Shown: piece after piece, positions 1-9,398 of the stretch
Layout of the letters: every line of letters starts with the position of its first letter
Numbering within the stretch: position 1 is the stretch's first letter
NCBI RefSeq assembly: GCF_014161445.1
Contig: NZ_JABBXA010000006.1
Span: 186,001 to 250,000, forward strand
DNA from: Microbispora sp. H13382
GTDB lineage: Bacteria; Actinomycetota; Actinomycetes; Streptosporangiales; Streptosporangiaceae
Direction: 5' to 3'
Length of the DNA: 64,000 nt
Program-made: the position numbers and the translations under genes
Notes under the pieces: generated by a model
Seen by the model: the letters and a program-made list of their open reading frames with translations, nothing else
The model's database searches: none
Told to the model about the DNA's origin: nothing

Positions 1-98
1 GTAAGGACCTGGTGTGGCCCGAGGGCTTCACGGAAGACAGGGTCCGTCGGTACGGCGAAGCGGCCGTTTGGTACGGTCGCGCAGCCGGGAACCCGTAA
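1..98 (+). CDS. rsmD: RsmD-type 16S rRNA methyltransferase, C-terminal fragment
   Basis: Only the last 31 codons are present, in the frame that starts at base 3 and stops with TAA at 96-98. The readable tail ends WPEGF...RRYGEAAVWYGRAAG, which resembles the usual actinobacterial end of RsmD, the methyltransferase that modifies G966 of 16S rRNA. Position supports this, because rsmD normally lies directly upstream of coaD and the next start is 16 bases away. The catalytic NPPY region is outside the window, so the name rests on the tail and the gene order. Confidence 0.7.
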   Translation, partial: KDLVWPEGFTEDRVRRYGEAAVWYGRAAGNP

Positions 99-114
99 AT
101 CTTGGGGGTGCGCC

Positions 115-591
115 TTGCGTCGCGTCGTCTGCCCGGGATCGTTCGATCCCGTGACCAACGGACATCTGGACATCATCGGCCGGACATCACGGTTGTACGA
201 CGAGGTCGTCGTGGCCGTGCTCATCAACATCGAGAAGCACAGCCTTTTCACCATCGACGAACGCATCGAGATGCTCCAGGCGGTGACGAAGGAGTACGGC
301 AACGTCCGCGTGGAGAAGTTCCACGGTCTGCTGGTCGACTTCTGCCGGCAGCAGGGCATCCCGTCCATCGTGAAGGGCCTGCGCGCGGTGAGCGACTTCG
401 ACTACGAGTTGCAGATGGCCCAGCTCAACTATCGGATGTCGGGTGTGGAGACCTTGTTCATGTCCACCAATCCGGAGTACTCGTTCCTGTCGTCCAGCAG
501 GCTCAAGGAGATCGCGCGCTACGGCGGGGACGTCTCCGGCCTGGTCCCGGACCTTGTCCACCAGCTGCTCGTGGAGCGGCTCAGAGGCTGA
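115..591 (+). CDS. coaD: phosphopantetheine adenylyltransferase
   Basis: CoaD transfers AMP from ATP to 4'-phosphopantetheine, the penultimate step of coenzyme A synthesis in the cytoplasm. The 158-residue length is typical. The N-terminal nucleotidyltransferase motif is clear (PGSFDPVTNGHLD, residues 7-19, with the TxGH-type NGH), and the second signature SSSRLKEIA lies near residue 128. The start is TTG at 115; residues from MRRVVCPGSFDP match the family with no extension. It follows the rsmD tail and precedes DUF177-rpmF-rnc, the standard actinobacterial order. Confidence 0.97.
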   Translation: MRRVVCPGSFDPVTNGHLDIIGRTSRLYDEVVVAVLINIEKHSLFTIDERIEMLQAVTKEYGNVRVEKFHGLLVDFCRQQGIPSIVKGLRAVSDFDYELQMAQLNYRMSGVETLFMSTNPEYSFLSSSRLKEIARYGGDVSGLVPDLVHQLLVERLRG

Positions 592-643
592 ACGAGGGCT
601 GGTATTCTTGCTTTTCAGCCTTGCACGACGGCGGTGATTCGCC

Positions 644-1216
644 ATGCCTAACGAGAGCAGGATGAGTCTGCACAGCCTCGATCCCCGAGCCCCATGGGTG
701 ATCTCCACCCACGACCTGGGACGTCGACCGGGATCGATGCGCACGCTCAGCCCGGTCCTCCCGGCACCGGCGGATCTCGCGGTCGGAATGATCGGCGTTC
801 CCAAGGACGCCGACGTCGAGCTGGACATCCGGCTCGAAGCGGTGATGGAGGGCGTGCTCGTGACGGGCACGGCGCATGCTCCCCTGATGGGGGAGTGCTC
901 GCGCTGCCTGGACCCGTTGACCTCGGAGATCGAGGTCGACTTCCAGGAGCTCTACTTCTACTCGGCGGAGGACGCCGGAGAGGACGATCTGCTCCTCGAC
1001 GGCGAACTGCTCGATCTCGAGCCGGTTTTCCGTGACGCGGTGGTGCTCGCACTGCCGCTGAGCCCGGTGTGCGGTGAGGACTGCCCCGGTCTCTGTGCGG
1101 AGTGCGGGATCAGGCTGGCGGAAGCCGGCCCGGACCACCGGCACGAAGCGGTCGACGCCCGCTGGGCGGCGCTGCAGGGTTTGGTTGTGGAACAGGAAGA
1201 CGATCAGGAGGGTTGA
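644..1216 (+). CDS. YceD/DUF177 family protein
   Basis: A 190-residue DUF177 (YceD-like) protein. Family members are linked to 23S rRNA metabolism or ribosome assembly and are nearly always placed directly before rpmF, as here (1 nt between stop and the rpmF start). The central part has the motif CSRCL near residue 85 and a C-terminal pair of cysteine clusters ([13 protein letters not shown], about residues 144-156), which looks like a metal-binding treble of cysteines typical of the family. ATG at 644 is used; ATG at 662 is an alternative. Co-transcription with rpmF is very likely. Confidence 0.9.
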   Translation: MPNESRMSLHSLDPRAPWVISTHDLGRRPGSMRTLSPVLPAPADLAVGMIGVPKDADVELDIRLEAVMEGVLVTGTAHAPLMGECSRCLDPLTSEIEVDFQELYFYSAEDAGEDDLLLDGELLDLEPVFRDAVVLALPLSPVCGEDCPGLCAECGIRLAEAGPDHRHEAVDARWAALQGLVVEQEDDQEG

Positions 1217-1217
1217 C

Positions 1218-1397
1218 GTGGCCGTCCCCAAGCGGAAGATGTCGCGGAGCAACACCCGCGCCCGCAGGTCCCAGTGGAAGGCGGCGGCGGTCGCACTCGT
1301 GAGCTGCCCGCAGTGCCGCTCGCCCAAGCGCCCGCACGTGGCGTGCCCGACCTGCGGCACCTACAACCGCCGTCAGGTCGTCGAGCCGTCGGCCTGA
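1218..1397 (+). CDS. rpmF: 50S ribosomal protein L32
   Basis: A 59-residue L32 starting at GTG 1218 behind an AGGAGG-like site. It begins [20 protein letters not shown], the conserved L32 N-terminus, and carries four cysteines at 30, 33, 43 and 46 (CPQC...CPTC), so this is the zinc-binding form of L32 rather than the cysteine-free paralog. It is coupled to the DUF177 gene upstream. A strong hairpin follows the stop codon. Confidence 0.97.
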   Translation: MAVPKRKMSRSNTRARRSQWKAAAVALVSCPQCRSPKRPHVACPTCGTYNRRQVVEPSA

Positions 1398-1420
1398 TCG
1401 CGCGTTAGGCGGACATCGGG

Positions 1421-1456
1421 ACGCCGGCCGGATCGTCAAGGCGATCCGGTCGGCGT
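1421..1456 (+). terminator. hairpin downstream of rpmF
   Basis: A 15-bp stem (1421-1435 with 1442-1456, one G-U pair) closes a 6-nt loop just after the rpmF stop. There is no clear U-tract, which is common for actinomycete terminators. It could end the DUF177-rpmF transcript or act as a processing site ahead of rnc. Confidence 0.6.
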
Positions 1457-1521
1457 TACCGTGCTTCACAGGAACGTGCGGTGGCGGTTGGACGGTACGC
1501 ACCCACATGCACGCCCGCGGC

Positions 1522-1571
1522 CGTGGTGGACGCCGGGGCCATCGGCTCCCGGCGGACCGGCGTCCACCACG
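1522..1571 (+). promoter_or_regulatory. long hairpin in the leader of the RNase III gene
   Basis: A perfect 15-bp stem pairs 1522-1536 with 1557-1571 around a 20-nt loop, ending 73 nt before the rnc start. It is a candidate double-stranded RNase III substrate, which would allow RNase III to cleave its own message. Autoregulation of this kind is known for E. coli rnc and for the Streptomyces RNase III gene absB. The role here is inferred. Confidence 0.5.
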
Positions 1572-1644
1572 CCTTCGGGCCTTCGGCCGGTCCACCTGCC
1601 TCCCGTGCACGGCCCTGCCTGCACATAGGAGTTGGGAGGATTTC

Positions 1645-2394
1645 ATGGCCGCGCCGTCTGTAAAACCCGTCCCCGTCGAGGTCGCCAGGGACGAGCTTTT
1701 CCAGGTGCTGAACGTCAGGCTCAGCACCGGCATCCTGGAGCGGGCGCTGACGCACCGCTCGTACGCGTACGAGAACGGCGGGCTGCCGACGAACGAGCGC
1801 CTGGAGTTCCTGGGCGACTCGGTGCTGGGTCTCGTGGTGACGGACACGCTGTTCCGCAACCACCCGGACCTGCCGGAGGGCCAGCTCGCCAAGCTGCGCG
1901 CCGCCGTGGTCAACATGCGGGCCCTCGCGGACGTCGCCAGGACGCTGGACCTCGGCAAATACCTGCGGCTGGGCCGCGGCGAGGAAGGCACGGGCGGGCG
2001 CGACAAGTCGTCGATCCTGGCCGACACGCTGGAGGCCCTGATCGGCACGGTGTACGTCGACAAGGGCCTCGACGAGGCGTTCCGCGTCGTCCACCTGCTG
2101 TTCGACCCGCTCATCACGCGGTCGGCGTCGCTCGGCGCCGGGCTCGACTGGAAGACGTCCCTGCAGGAGCTCACCGCCGCCGAGATGCTCGGCGTGCCCG
2201 AGTATCACGTGGACGAGAGCGGGCCCGACCACGCCAAGTCGTTCTCCGCCACGGTGCGCGTGGGCGGCAAGGAGTACGGCAAGGGTTCCGGGCGCAGCAA
2301 GAAGGAGGCCGAGCAGCAGGCGGCCGAGGCGGCCTGGACCGCGATCCGCGCGCTGCGCGACGCCCGCGAGGGCGCCGGCCCCGTACGCGCCTGA
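1645..2394 (+). CDS. rnc: ribonuclease III
   Basis: RNase III cleaves double-stranded RNA in rRNA precursors and structured mRNAs. The 249-residue protein has the catalytic signature [10 protein letters not shown] (about residues 51-60) and the second acidic cluster around [12 protein letters not shown]-terminal dsRNA-binding domain (about 165-240) contains [19 protein letters not shown]. An in-frame ATG at 1507 exists upstream, but ATG 1645 follows a GGGAGG site and matches the family N-terminus. It lies between rpmF and mutM; mutM starts 16 nt after its stop. Confidence 0.97.
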   Translation: MAAPSVKPVPVEVARDELFQVLNVRLSTGILERALTHRSYAYENGGLPTNERLEFLGDSVLGLVVTDTLFRNHPDLPEGQLAKLRAAVVNMRALADVARTLDLGKYLRLGRGEEGTGGRDKSSILADTLEALIGTVYVDKGLDEAFRVVHLLFDPLITRSASLGAGLDWKTSLQELTAAEMLGVPEYHVDESGPDHAKSFSATVRVGGKEYGKGSGRSKKEAEQQAAEAAWTAIRALRDAREGAGPVRA

Positions 2395-2410
2395 GCCCGG
2401 GGGACGGCGC

Positions 2411-3286
2411 ATGCCCGAACTGCCCGAGGTCGAGGTCGTCCGCAGGGGCCTGGAGAGCTGGGTCGCCGGCCGGACCGTGGCCGCGGCCGAGGTCCTGCAC
2501 CCCCGGGCGGTCCGCCGCAACGTGGGCGACCTGCCCGCCCAGCTCAAGGACCGCACGCTGGCGTCGGCCGAGCGGCGCGGCAAGTACCTGTGGCTGCCCC
2601 TGCGGAACGGCGACCAGGAGGAGGCGGAAGAGGCACTGATCGCCCACCTCGGCATGAGCGGCCAGCTGCTCGTCGTCGACCCGCTGTCGCCGGTGGAGAA
2701 GCACCTGCGCGTGCGCATGGGCTTCACCGACGGCGGCCTGGAGTTACGGTTCGTCGACCAGCGGACCTTCGGGCACCTCCTGGTGGCGCCCATGGCCGCC
2801 GGGCGGGGCCGGCCGGTGCCCGAGCCGATCGCGCACATCGCCGCCGACCCGCTGGAGGACGCCTTCGACGACGAGGAGTTCGCCGTGCGGCTGCGGCTTC
2901 GCCGTACGGGGATCAAGCGGGCGCTGCTCGACCAGTCGCTGATCAGCGGGGTGGGCAACATCTACGCGGACGAGGCGCTGTGGCGGGCGCGCCTGCACTG
3001 GGCCCGGCCGACCGAGACGCTGACCCGGCCGAAGATCGCCGAACTGCTCGCGGCGGTCCGCGCGGTCATGACCGAGGCGCTCGGGCAGGGCGGCACCTCC
3101 TTCGACAGCCTGTACGTGAACGTGAACGGCGAGAGCGGCTACTTCGACCGCTCGCTCGCGGTGTACGGCAGGCGGGACGAGCCCTGCCGCCGCTGCGGGA
3201 CGCCGATCCGGCGGGAGGCGTTCATGAACCGGTCCTCCTACAGCTGCCCGAAGTGCCAGCCCCGTCCGAGGAACGCCCGCCCGTAG
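2411..3286 (+). CDS. mutM: formamidopyrimidine-DNA glycosylase
   Basis: Fpg/MutM removes oxidised purines such as 8-oxoguanine and nicks the abasic site. The protein has 291 residues and starts MPELPEVE, with the catalytic N-terminal Pro (after Met removal) and Glu. The conserved [15 protein letters not shown] segment lies near residue 180. A C-terminal zinc finger carries four cysteines (CRRCG...CPKCQ, about 260-285). It is probably co-transcribed with rnc. Confidence 0.97.
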   Translation: MPELPEVEVVRRGLESWVAGRTVAAAEVLHPRAVRRNVGDLPAQLKDRTLASAERRGKYLWLPLRNGDQEEAEEALIAHLGMSGQLLVVDPLSPVEKHLRVRMGFTDGGLELRFVDQRTFGHLLVAPMAAGRGRPVPEPIAHIAADPLEDAFDDEEFAVRLRLRRTGIKRALLDQSLISGVGNIYADEALWRARLHWARPTETLTRPKIAELLAAVRAVMTEALGQGGTSFDSLYVNVNGESGYFDRSLAVYGRRDEPCRRCGTPIRREAFMNRSSYSCPKCQPRPRNARP

Positions 3287-3332
3287 GGACCCCCGCCTGT
3301 GGCGGCCGGAGTCGATCTGGATACTTGTAGGC

Positions 3333-3602
3333 GTGGTTCGGTTGACGGCATGGATCCGGGGACGGGTGCAGGGCGTGGGATTCCGGTGGTGGACCCGGGC
3401 CCGCGCGCTGGAGCTCGGACTCGTCGGGTGGGCCTCGAACCTGGCCGACGGGAGGGTCGAGGTCGTCGCCGAGGGCCCGAGGGAGTCCTGCGAGAGGCTC
3501 CTGGCGTTGTTACGCACCGGTGACACGCCCGGCCACGTTGAGGGGGTGGTCGAGCGCTGGAGCGACGCGAAGAGAGGTATCGCCGGGTTTGTCGAGAGGT
3601 AG
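3333..3602 (+). CDS. acyP: acylphosphatase
   Basis: An 89-residue acylphosphatase, hydrolysing acyl-phosphate bonds. The family signature [11 protein letters not shown] (about residues 9-19) supplies the catalytic Arg, and the catalytic Asn is in GWASN (about 32-36). Start is GTG at 3333. The gene stands 46 nt after mutM and before smc, its common place in actinomycetes. Confidence 0.93.
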   Translation: MVRLTAWIRGRVQGVGFRWWTRARALELGLVGWASNLADGRVEVVAEGPRESCERLLALLRTGDTPGHVEGVVERWSDAKRGIAGFVER

Positions 3603-3790
3603 GGCTTCCCTCAAACCCCTCAAATCCGGTATATTTATCTAGCGAGAGTGTCCACCGGCAAGTCATCGCGGAGCGTTCAACTTGACCGTCTCCAATGCCG
3701 GTGCGACTCTTGAGAGGAACCACGCGCACCCCTCCCGCGGCATGAAGTGCGCGAACCAGTCTGGTCACTCAGCGTGGAGGACCCTTTACT

Positions 3791-3985
3791 ATGGCGAAGG
3801 CTCTACTCGGCCACGTCGGCGGTCCTGACCCTCGAATGATCTCGGAAATGCGCCGCCTCCAGCAGCGCATCCGCGACCTCGAGGCAGAACTCAACCGGCT
3901 CCAGGCCCAGAACGACGCGCTCGAGGCGCAAACTCGTGATGAGGCCCTGGTCCGGCTGCAGGATCGCGAGCCGGCTCTCACCTGA
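3791..3985 (+). CDS. small coiled-coil protein of unknown function
   Basis: A 64-residue protein whose residues 15-60 form a continuous heptad-rich helix (MRRLQQRIRDLEAELNRLQ...). I do not recognise a named family. Short coiled-coil proteins at this position, between acyP and smc, occur in related actinomycetes. The 188-nt leader before it has AT-rich stretches (near 3630-3645), suggesting its own promoter, and a clear hairpin follows the stop. A translated, independently expressed gene is likely. Confidence 0.7.
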   Translation: MAKALLGHVGGPDPRMISEMRRLQQRIRDLEAELNRLQAQNDALEAQTRDEALVRLQDREPALT

Positions 3986-4011
3986 GGTCCGGCAGGAACG
4001 GGAAGGATTGT

Positions 4012-4036
4012 AGGGACGCCCCGCAAAGGCGTCCCT
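4012..4036 (+). terminator. hairpin terminator after the coiled-coil gene
   Basis: A perfect 9-bp stem (4012-4020 with 4028-4036) with a 7-nt loop and a short T-rich continuation, 26 nt after the stop codon at 3985. It separates this gene from smc. Confidence 0.65.
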
Positions 4037-4228
4037 TGCCATTTCCGCCGCCGTTCCCCGGCAATTGATTCGGCGGCTTATCGATCATAGAGAGTTGGGC
4101 GAACCGCCCCGCTTGTCGTTTACGGCCTTCCCCTCACGAGCGTGCCGCCGGTGCCTATCCCGGGTGCCCGGCCGCCGGGAGCTGTAGTCTTTCCCCCCAA
4201 ACGCCGGGCGGCACCGAGGGGGGCGGAC

Positions 4229-7200
4229 ATGTACCTGAAGACGCTCACCTTACGCGGCTTCAAGTCCTTCGCCTCGGCCACCACCCTCCGCTTCGAGCCC
4301 GGCATCACCGCCGTGGTGGGTCCGAACGGCTCCGGCAAGTCCAACGTCGTGGACGCCCTCGCGTGGGTGATGGGGGAGCACAGCGCCAAGTCGCTGCGCG
4401 GCGGCAAGATGGAGGACGTCATCTTCGCGGGCACCTCCAGCCGCCCGCCGCTCGGCCGGGCCGAGGTCACCCTGACGATCGACAACACCGACGGCGCGCT
4501 CCCGATCGACTACACCGAGGTGACGATCAGCCGGCTGATGTTCCGGTCCGGTCAGAGCGAGTACGCCATCAACGGCGACACCTGCCGCCTGCTCGACATC
4601 CAGGAGCTGCTGTCCGACTCGGGCATCGGCCGGGAGATGCACGTCATCGTCGGCCAGGGCCAGCTCGACCAGGTGCTGCACGCGGGCCCGGAGGAGCGCC
4701 GGGCGTTCATCGAGGAGGCCGCGGGCGTACTCAAGCACCGCAAGCGCAAGGAGAAGGCGCTCCGCAAGCTCGACGCGATGCAGGCCAACCTGACCCGCGT
4801 CCAGGACCTCGTGGCCGAACTGCGCCGTCAGCTCAAACCGCTGGGCCGCCAGGCCGAGATCGCCCGCAAGGCGGCCGTCATCCAGGCCGACCTGCGTGAC
4901 GCGCGGCTGCGCCTGCTCGCCGACGACGTGATCACCCTGCGCGACACCCTGCAGCGGGAGGAGGCCGACGAGGCGGCCGTACAGGCGCGGCGCGCCCAGG
5001 TGGAGGCCGAGCTGGCCGAGGGCCAGCGGCGGGAGGCGGAGCTGGAGGCGGCCGAGAACGAGGCCCAGCCGCGCCTCAAGGCCGCCCAGGAGACCTTCTA
5101 CCGCCTTTCGGCCCTGCGGGAGCGGCTGCGCGGCGTGGAGAGCCTCGCGGCCGAACGGCGGCGTCACGCCGCCGACGCCGCGTCCATCGAACGGCGCGGG
5201 CGCGACCCGGAGGACCTGGAGCGTGAGGCCGCCGAGGTGCGGGAGCAGGAGCGGGTGCTTGCGGAGGAGCTCGACGAGGCGCGCGAGCGGCTCGCGGCCG
5301 CCGTCGAGGTCCGTGCCGAGGCCGAGGAGGCGCTGGCCGCCGAGGAGCGGCGCCTGGCCGCCGCCGCCCGTGCCGCGGCCGACCGCCGCGAGGCCCTCGC
5401 CCGTCTGCGCGGCCAGGTCGAGTCGGCCAGGAGCAGGGCCAGGGCCGCCGGGGACGAGATCGGCAGGCTCACCAAGGCCGTCGAGGACGCCACCCGGCGC
5501 GCAGAACAGGCCCAGGACGAGCTCGACGCGCAGGCCCTCGACGAGTCGCCGGCCGACCCCGAGCTCGCGACCGAGCTGGAGGCCGCGCAGGAGGGTGTGG
5601 ACCTCGCCCGCGCCGCGGTGGAGGAGGCCAGGGCCGTGGCCGAGCAGGCCGAGGCCGTCGTGGAGCGAGCGCGGGCCGAGCTGGCCGCGCCCAGGGACGC
5701 GCTGGCCGCCGCCAAGGCCGCCGTGGGCACGGCCCGCGCCGCCGACGCCGAATCGCAGCGCGCCGTCGCCGCTCTCCAGGCGCGGTGCGAGGCTTTGGAG
5801 ATGAGCCTGGCCGGGGGAGCGGACGGGGCCGCCGCGCTGCTCGGCGCCGGTCTGCCCGGGGTGCTCGGCCCGATCGCCACGCTGCTGGCCGTACGCCCGG
5901 GGGCGGAGGCGGCCGTCGCGGCCGTGCTGGCGGTCGACGGGGTGGCCGTCGCCTCGCTCACCGCCGCCGTCGCGGCCGTCGAGCACCTGCGCGAGGCCGA
6001 CGCCGGCCGCGCCGCCCTGCTGATCGCCGGCGACAGGAACGGGGACGGCGGGCGGCCGGAGGCGCCCGTCGCGGGCGCCGAATGGGCCGCCGACCTGGTC
6101 ACCGTGCCGGACGAGCTGCGCCCCTCGGTGGACGCGCTGCTGTCGGGCGTGGTCGTGGTGCCCGACCTGCTCACCGCGCGCAAGGTCGTGGACGCCCACC
6201 CGGAGCTGCGGGCCGTGACCACGTCCGGCGACCTGCTCGGCGTCCACGCCGCGCACGGCGGCTCCGGTGGCGGCGCCTCGCTGCTGCAGATGCGTACGGC
6301 CCTGGACGAGGCCGCCGCCGATCTCGCCACCGCCCGGGCCGGGGCCGAACGGCACGCGGAGGCGCTGACCGAGGCCGTGGCCGTCGAGCGGGAGTGCCAG
6401 CTCGCGCTGGAGGCGGCGCAGGCGCGGGTCACGGAGGCGCAGAGCGGCGTGAGCGCCGCCCAGGGCGGCGTCAACGCCGCGCAGAACGGGCTGAACGCGG
6501 CGCAGGCCGGGCTCGACCGCCTGCGCGGCAGGCAGCGGGAGGCCGACCAGCGGGCCGCGGCGGCGGCCAAGCAGCTCGCCCGGCTGGAGGCCGCGGTCAA
6601 GGCCGCGCAGGACGAGGCGGCCCGGCTCGGCCGGTCCCTGCTGGACGCCCAGGAGTCGCGTGAACAGGCGCAGGCCGCGGTAGTGGAGCTGGAGGAGCAG
6701 CTCGCCGAGGCCGAGTACGCCGCCGAGCTGGAGGCGGAGCCGACCACCGACACCAGGGACGAGCTGGCCGCCGCCTGCGGCGTCACCCGGCAGGCCGAGA
6801 TGGAGGCCCGGCTGACCGTCCGTACGGCCGAGGAGCGGACGCGGGGCATCGCGGGCCGCGCCGACGCCCTGCTGCGCGCGGCGCAGCGCGAGCGGCAGGA
6901 CCGCGCCCGGGCCGCGGCCGACCGGGAACGCCGCCGCAGGCAGGCGGAGATCGCCGCCGCGGTGGCCGACGGAGCACGCGCGGCCCTGGGCGCCCTGGAG
7001 GGCTCGCTCGCGCGGGCCGCCGAGGAGCGCGACGAGGCCGATCGGGCGCGCGGGCAGATCGACGCCGAGCTCAAGCAGGTGCGCCTGCGCGTACGGGAGC
7101 TCGGCTCCGAGCTGGACGCCCTGGTCAACCGGGTCCACGGCAGCGAGATGGCCAGGACGGAACGCCGGCTGCGCCTGGAGCAGATGGAGCAGCGTGCCCT

Positions 7201-7942
7201 GGAGGAGTACGGCATCGAGCTCGAACCGCTCATCGCCGAGTACGGGCCGGGCGTGCCGGTGCCGGGCGACCCGCCGGTGCCGTACGTCCGGGAGGAGCAG
7301 CAGAAGCGGGCCAGGACGGCCGAGCGGCAGATGACCCAGCTCGGCAAGGTCAACCCGCTGGCGCTGGAGGAGTTCGCCGCGCTGGAGGAGCGGCACGCCT
7401 TCCTCACCTCCCAGCTCGAAGACCTCAAGAAGACCCGGCGCGACCTGCTGCTCGTGGTCAAGGAGGTCGACGACCGGGTCGAGCAGGTCTTCGCGGCGGC
7501 GTACGAGGACGTGGCGCGCGAGTTCCAGGGGATCTTCCAGCGGGTCTTCCCCGGCGGGGAGGGGCGCCTGCTGCTGACCGACCCGGAGGACATGCTGACG
7601 ACCGGTGTCGAGGTCGAGGCCCGGCCGCCGGGCAAGAAGGTCAAGCGCCTGTCGCTGCTGTCCGGCGGCGAGCGGTCGCTGACGGCGGTCGCGTTCCTCA
7701 TCTCGATCTTCAAGGCCCGCCCGTCGCCGTTCTACGTGATGGACGAGGTCGAGGCGGCCCTCGACGACACCAACACCCAGCGGTTGCTCACGCTGTTCGA
7801 GGAACTGAGACAGACTTCACAGCTCATCGTGATCACACATCAGAAGCGCACGATGGAGATCGCCGACGCGCTGTACGGCGTGTCCATGCGCGGCGACGGC
7901 GTCACCCAGGTCGTCAGCCAGCGCCTCCGGGAGAAGGTCTAG
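4229..7942 (+). CDS. smc: chromosome segregation protein SMC
   Basis: SMC is the condensin ATPase that organises and segregates the chromosome with ScpA and ScpB. The 1237-residue protein has Walker A GPNGSGKS (31-38), long coiled coils very rich in Ala/Glu/Arg, a central hinge (about 538-690), the ABC signature LSGGE (1144-1148), and Walker B FYVMDE followed by the D-loop (about 1167-1180). Upstream in-frame GTG 4142 would add 29 unconserved residues; ATG 4229 begins MYLKTLTLRGFKSFA, the family N-terminus. scpA and scpB are not in this window. ftsY follows, as in other actinomycetes. Confidence 0.97.
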   Translation: MYLKTLTLRGFKSFASATTLRFEPGITAVVGPNGSGKSNVVDALAWVMGEHSAKSLRGGKMEDVIFAGTSSRPPLGRAEVTLTIDNTDGALPIDYTEVTISRLMFRSGQSEYAINGDTCRLLDIQELLSDSGIGREMHVIVGQGQLDQVLHAGPEERRAFIEEAAGVLKHRKRKEKALRKLDAMQANLTRVQDLVAELRRQLKPLGRQAEIARKAAVIQADLRDARLRLLADDVITLRDTLQREEADEAAVQARRAQVEAELAEGQRREAELEAAENEAQPRLKAAQETFYRLSALRERLRGVESLAAERRRHAADAASIERRGRDPEDLEREAAEVREQERVLAEELDEARERLAAAVEVRAEAEEALAAEERRLAAAARAAADRREALARLRGQVESARSRARAAGDEIGRLTKAVEDATRRAEQAQDELDAQALDESPADPELATELEAAQEGVDLARAAVEEARAVAEQAEAVVERARAELAAPRDALAAAKAAVGTARAADAESQRAVAALQARCEALEMSLAGGADGAAALLGAGLPGVLGPIATLLAVRPGAEAAVAAVLAVDGVAVASLTAAVAAVEHLREADAGRAALLIAGDRNGDGGRPEAPVAGAEWAADLVTVPDELRPSVDALLSGVVVVPDLLTARKVVDAHPELRAVTTSGDLLGVHAAHGGSGGGASLLQMRTALDEAAADLATARAGAERHAEALTEAVAVERECQLALEAAQARVTEAQSGVSAAQGGVNAAQNGLNAAQAGLDRLRGRQREADQRAAAAAKQLARLEAAVKAAQDEAARLGRSLLDAQESREQAQAAVVELEEQLAEAEYAAELEAEPTTDTRDELAAACGVTRQAEMEARLTVRTAEERTRGIAGRADALLRAAQRERQDRARAAADRERRRRQAEIAAAVADGARAALGALEGSLARAAEERDEADRARGQIDAELKQVRLRVRELGSELDALVNRVHGSEMARTERRLRLEQMEQRALEEYGIELEPLIAEYGPGVPVPGDPPVPYVREEQQKRARTAERQMTQLGKVNPLALEEFAALEERHAFLTSQLEDLKKTRRDLLLVVKEVDDRVEQVFAAAYEDVAREFQGIFQRVFPGGEGRLLLTDPEDMLTTGVEVEARPPGKKVKRLSLLSGGERSLTAVAFLISIFKARPSPFYVMDEVEAALDDTNTQRLLTLFEELRQTSQLIVITHQKRTMEIADALYGVSMRGDGVTQVVSQRLREKV

Positions 7943-7948
7943 GAAGAG

Positions 7949-8118
7949 CGTGTTTCCCGCTCACCCTCGGGGCGCTCATTTCCGCCCCTCCGGATCGCTC
8001 GTGTTTCCCGCTCACCCTCGGGGCGCTCATTTCCGCCGCCTTCCCTCGTCGCGCTTGGTCGCTTCGCTCCCGCGCGCTCCTCAGTCCAGATCGGCGGCGC
8101 GCCCCTCCGGATCGCTCG
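7949..8118. repeat. direct repeats between smc and ftsY
   Basis: A perfect 38-bp repeat occurs at 7949-7986 and 8000-8037. A second perfect 19-bp repeat occurs at 7983-8001 and 8100-8118, overlapping the end of the first unit. The remaining sequence (8040-8095) is dominated by short GCGCT/GCTTCGCTC-type words. There is no terminator-like stem of note and no protein gene. It looks like a dispersed non-coding repeat inserted between two core genes. Confidence 0.8.
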
Positions 8119-8171
8119 AACGAGCTGTGCACTGGCGGGAGTAATGCGGGTGATCTGGGAAACTGCATGGT

Positions 8172-9353
8172 GTGGACGGTTACCTCGGCATCATCGTGAT
8201 CGTGGCCATCGTCGCCATATTGGCGGTGGGTGGCCTCTGGCTGCTGTTCCGGCCGAAGGCGAAGGACCTGCCGCCCGCGCCGCCGGCCCCGCCCGAGCCG
8301 AAGGCTCCCGTGATCGAGGAGCCCGCGAAGACGGGACTCGGTGAGGAGGACGGCGGCACGACGACCACCCTGCCGCCGCCCGCCCCTCCGATCGAAGAGC
8401 TGATCAAGGCCCCCGAGATCGAGGTCCCGCCGCCCTCGGCCGGCCGGATGGTGCGGCTGCGCAGCAGGCTGGCCCGTTCGCAGAACGTCCTCGGACGCGG
8501 CCTGCTCGAACTGCTGTCCCGCGACCGCCTCGACGACGACGTCTGGGACGAGATCGAGGAGACCCTGATCACCGCCGACGTCGGCGTCGCGCCGACCAGG
8601 GCGATGGTGGAGGAACTGCGGACGAAGGTGAAGGTCCTCGGCACCCGCACCCCGAACGAGGTGCGCAAGCTGCTCAGGGATGAACTGCTCACGCAGATCG
8701 CCCCCGACCTCGACCGGACCCTTCACACCAAGCCGCACGGCGAGCGGCCCGCAGTCGTCCTCGTCGTGGGCGTCAACGGCACCGGCAAGACCACGACCTC
8801 GGGCAAGCTCGCCCGCGTCCTGGTCGGCGACGGCGGGAAGGTCGTCCTCGGCGCCGCCGACACCTTCCGCGCGGCGGCCACCGACCAGCTGCAGACGTGG
8901 GGCGACCGCGTCGGGGCGGGCGTGGTGCGCGGCCCGGAGGGCGGCGACCCGGCGTCCGTGGCGTTCGACGCCGTGGCCAAGGGCATCGAGGACAAGGCCG
9001 ACACCGTCATCATCGACACGGCGGGCCGCCTGCACACCAAGACCGGTCTCATGGACGAGCTGGGCAAGGTGAAGCGGGTCATCGAGAAGAAGGCCGCCGT
9101 GGACGAGGTGCTGCTCGTCCTCGACGCGACCACGGGGCAGAACGGCATGCGTCAGGCGCAGGTCTTCGCCGAGGTGGTCAACGTCACCGGCATCGCCCTG
9201 ACCAAGCTGGACGGCACGGCCAAGGGCGGCATCGTGATCTCGGTCCAGCGCGAGCTGGGCGTGCCCGTGAAGCTGGTGGGCCTCGGGGAGGGGCCGGACG
9301 ACCTCGCGCCGTTCGACCCCGAGGTCTTCGTCGACGCCCTGCTCGGCGACTGA
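8172..9353 (+). CDS. ftsY: signal recognition particle receptor FtsY
   Basis: FtsY is the membrane-associated GTPase that docks the SRP-ribosome complex. The 393-residue form has an N-terminal transmembrane helix (about residues 4-26), a Pro/Glu-rich linker (30-95), and an NG domain with G1 GVNGTGKTT (about 199-207), DTAGR (about 281) and TKLDGT (about 343). The N-terminal membrane anchor is typical of actinobacterial FtsY. Start is GTG 8172. ffh is not nearby; the following genes are accessory. Confidence 0.97.
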   Translation: MDGYLGIIVIVAIVAILAVGGLWLLFRPKAKDLPPAPPAPPEPKAPVIEEPAKTGLGEEDGGTTTTLPPPAPPIEELIKAPEIEVPPPSAGRMVRLRSRLARSQNVLGRGLLELLSRDRLDDDVWDEIEETLITADVGVAPTRAMVEELRTKVKVLGTRTPNEVRKLLRDELLTQIAPDLDRTLHTKPHGERPAVVLVVGVNGTGKTTTSGKLARVLVGDGGKVVLGAADTFRAAATDQLQTWGDRVGAGVVRGPEGGDPASVAFDAVAKGIEDKADTVIIDTAGRLHTKTGLMDELGKVKRVIEKKAAVDEVLLVLDATTGQNGMRQAQVFAEVVNVTGIALTKLDGTAKGGIVISVQRELGVPVKLVGLGEGPDDLAPFDPEVFVDALLGD

Positions 9354-9398
9354 CGCACGGGAAAGGCCGCGGGCCGGGATCCCCCGGCCCGCCCGCCG

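Noticed and set aside
4250-7396. Very long open frame on the minus strand opposite smc
   Set aside because: It mirrors the GC-rich third positions of smc, has no family features, and smc is certain on the other strand.
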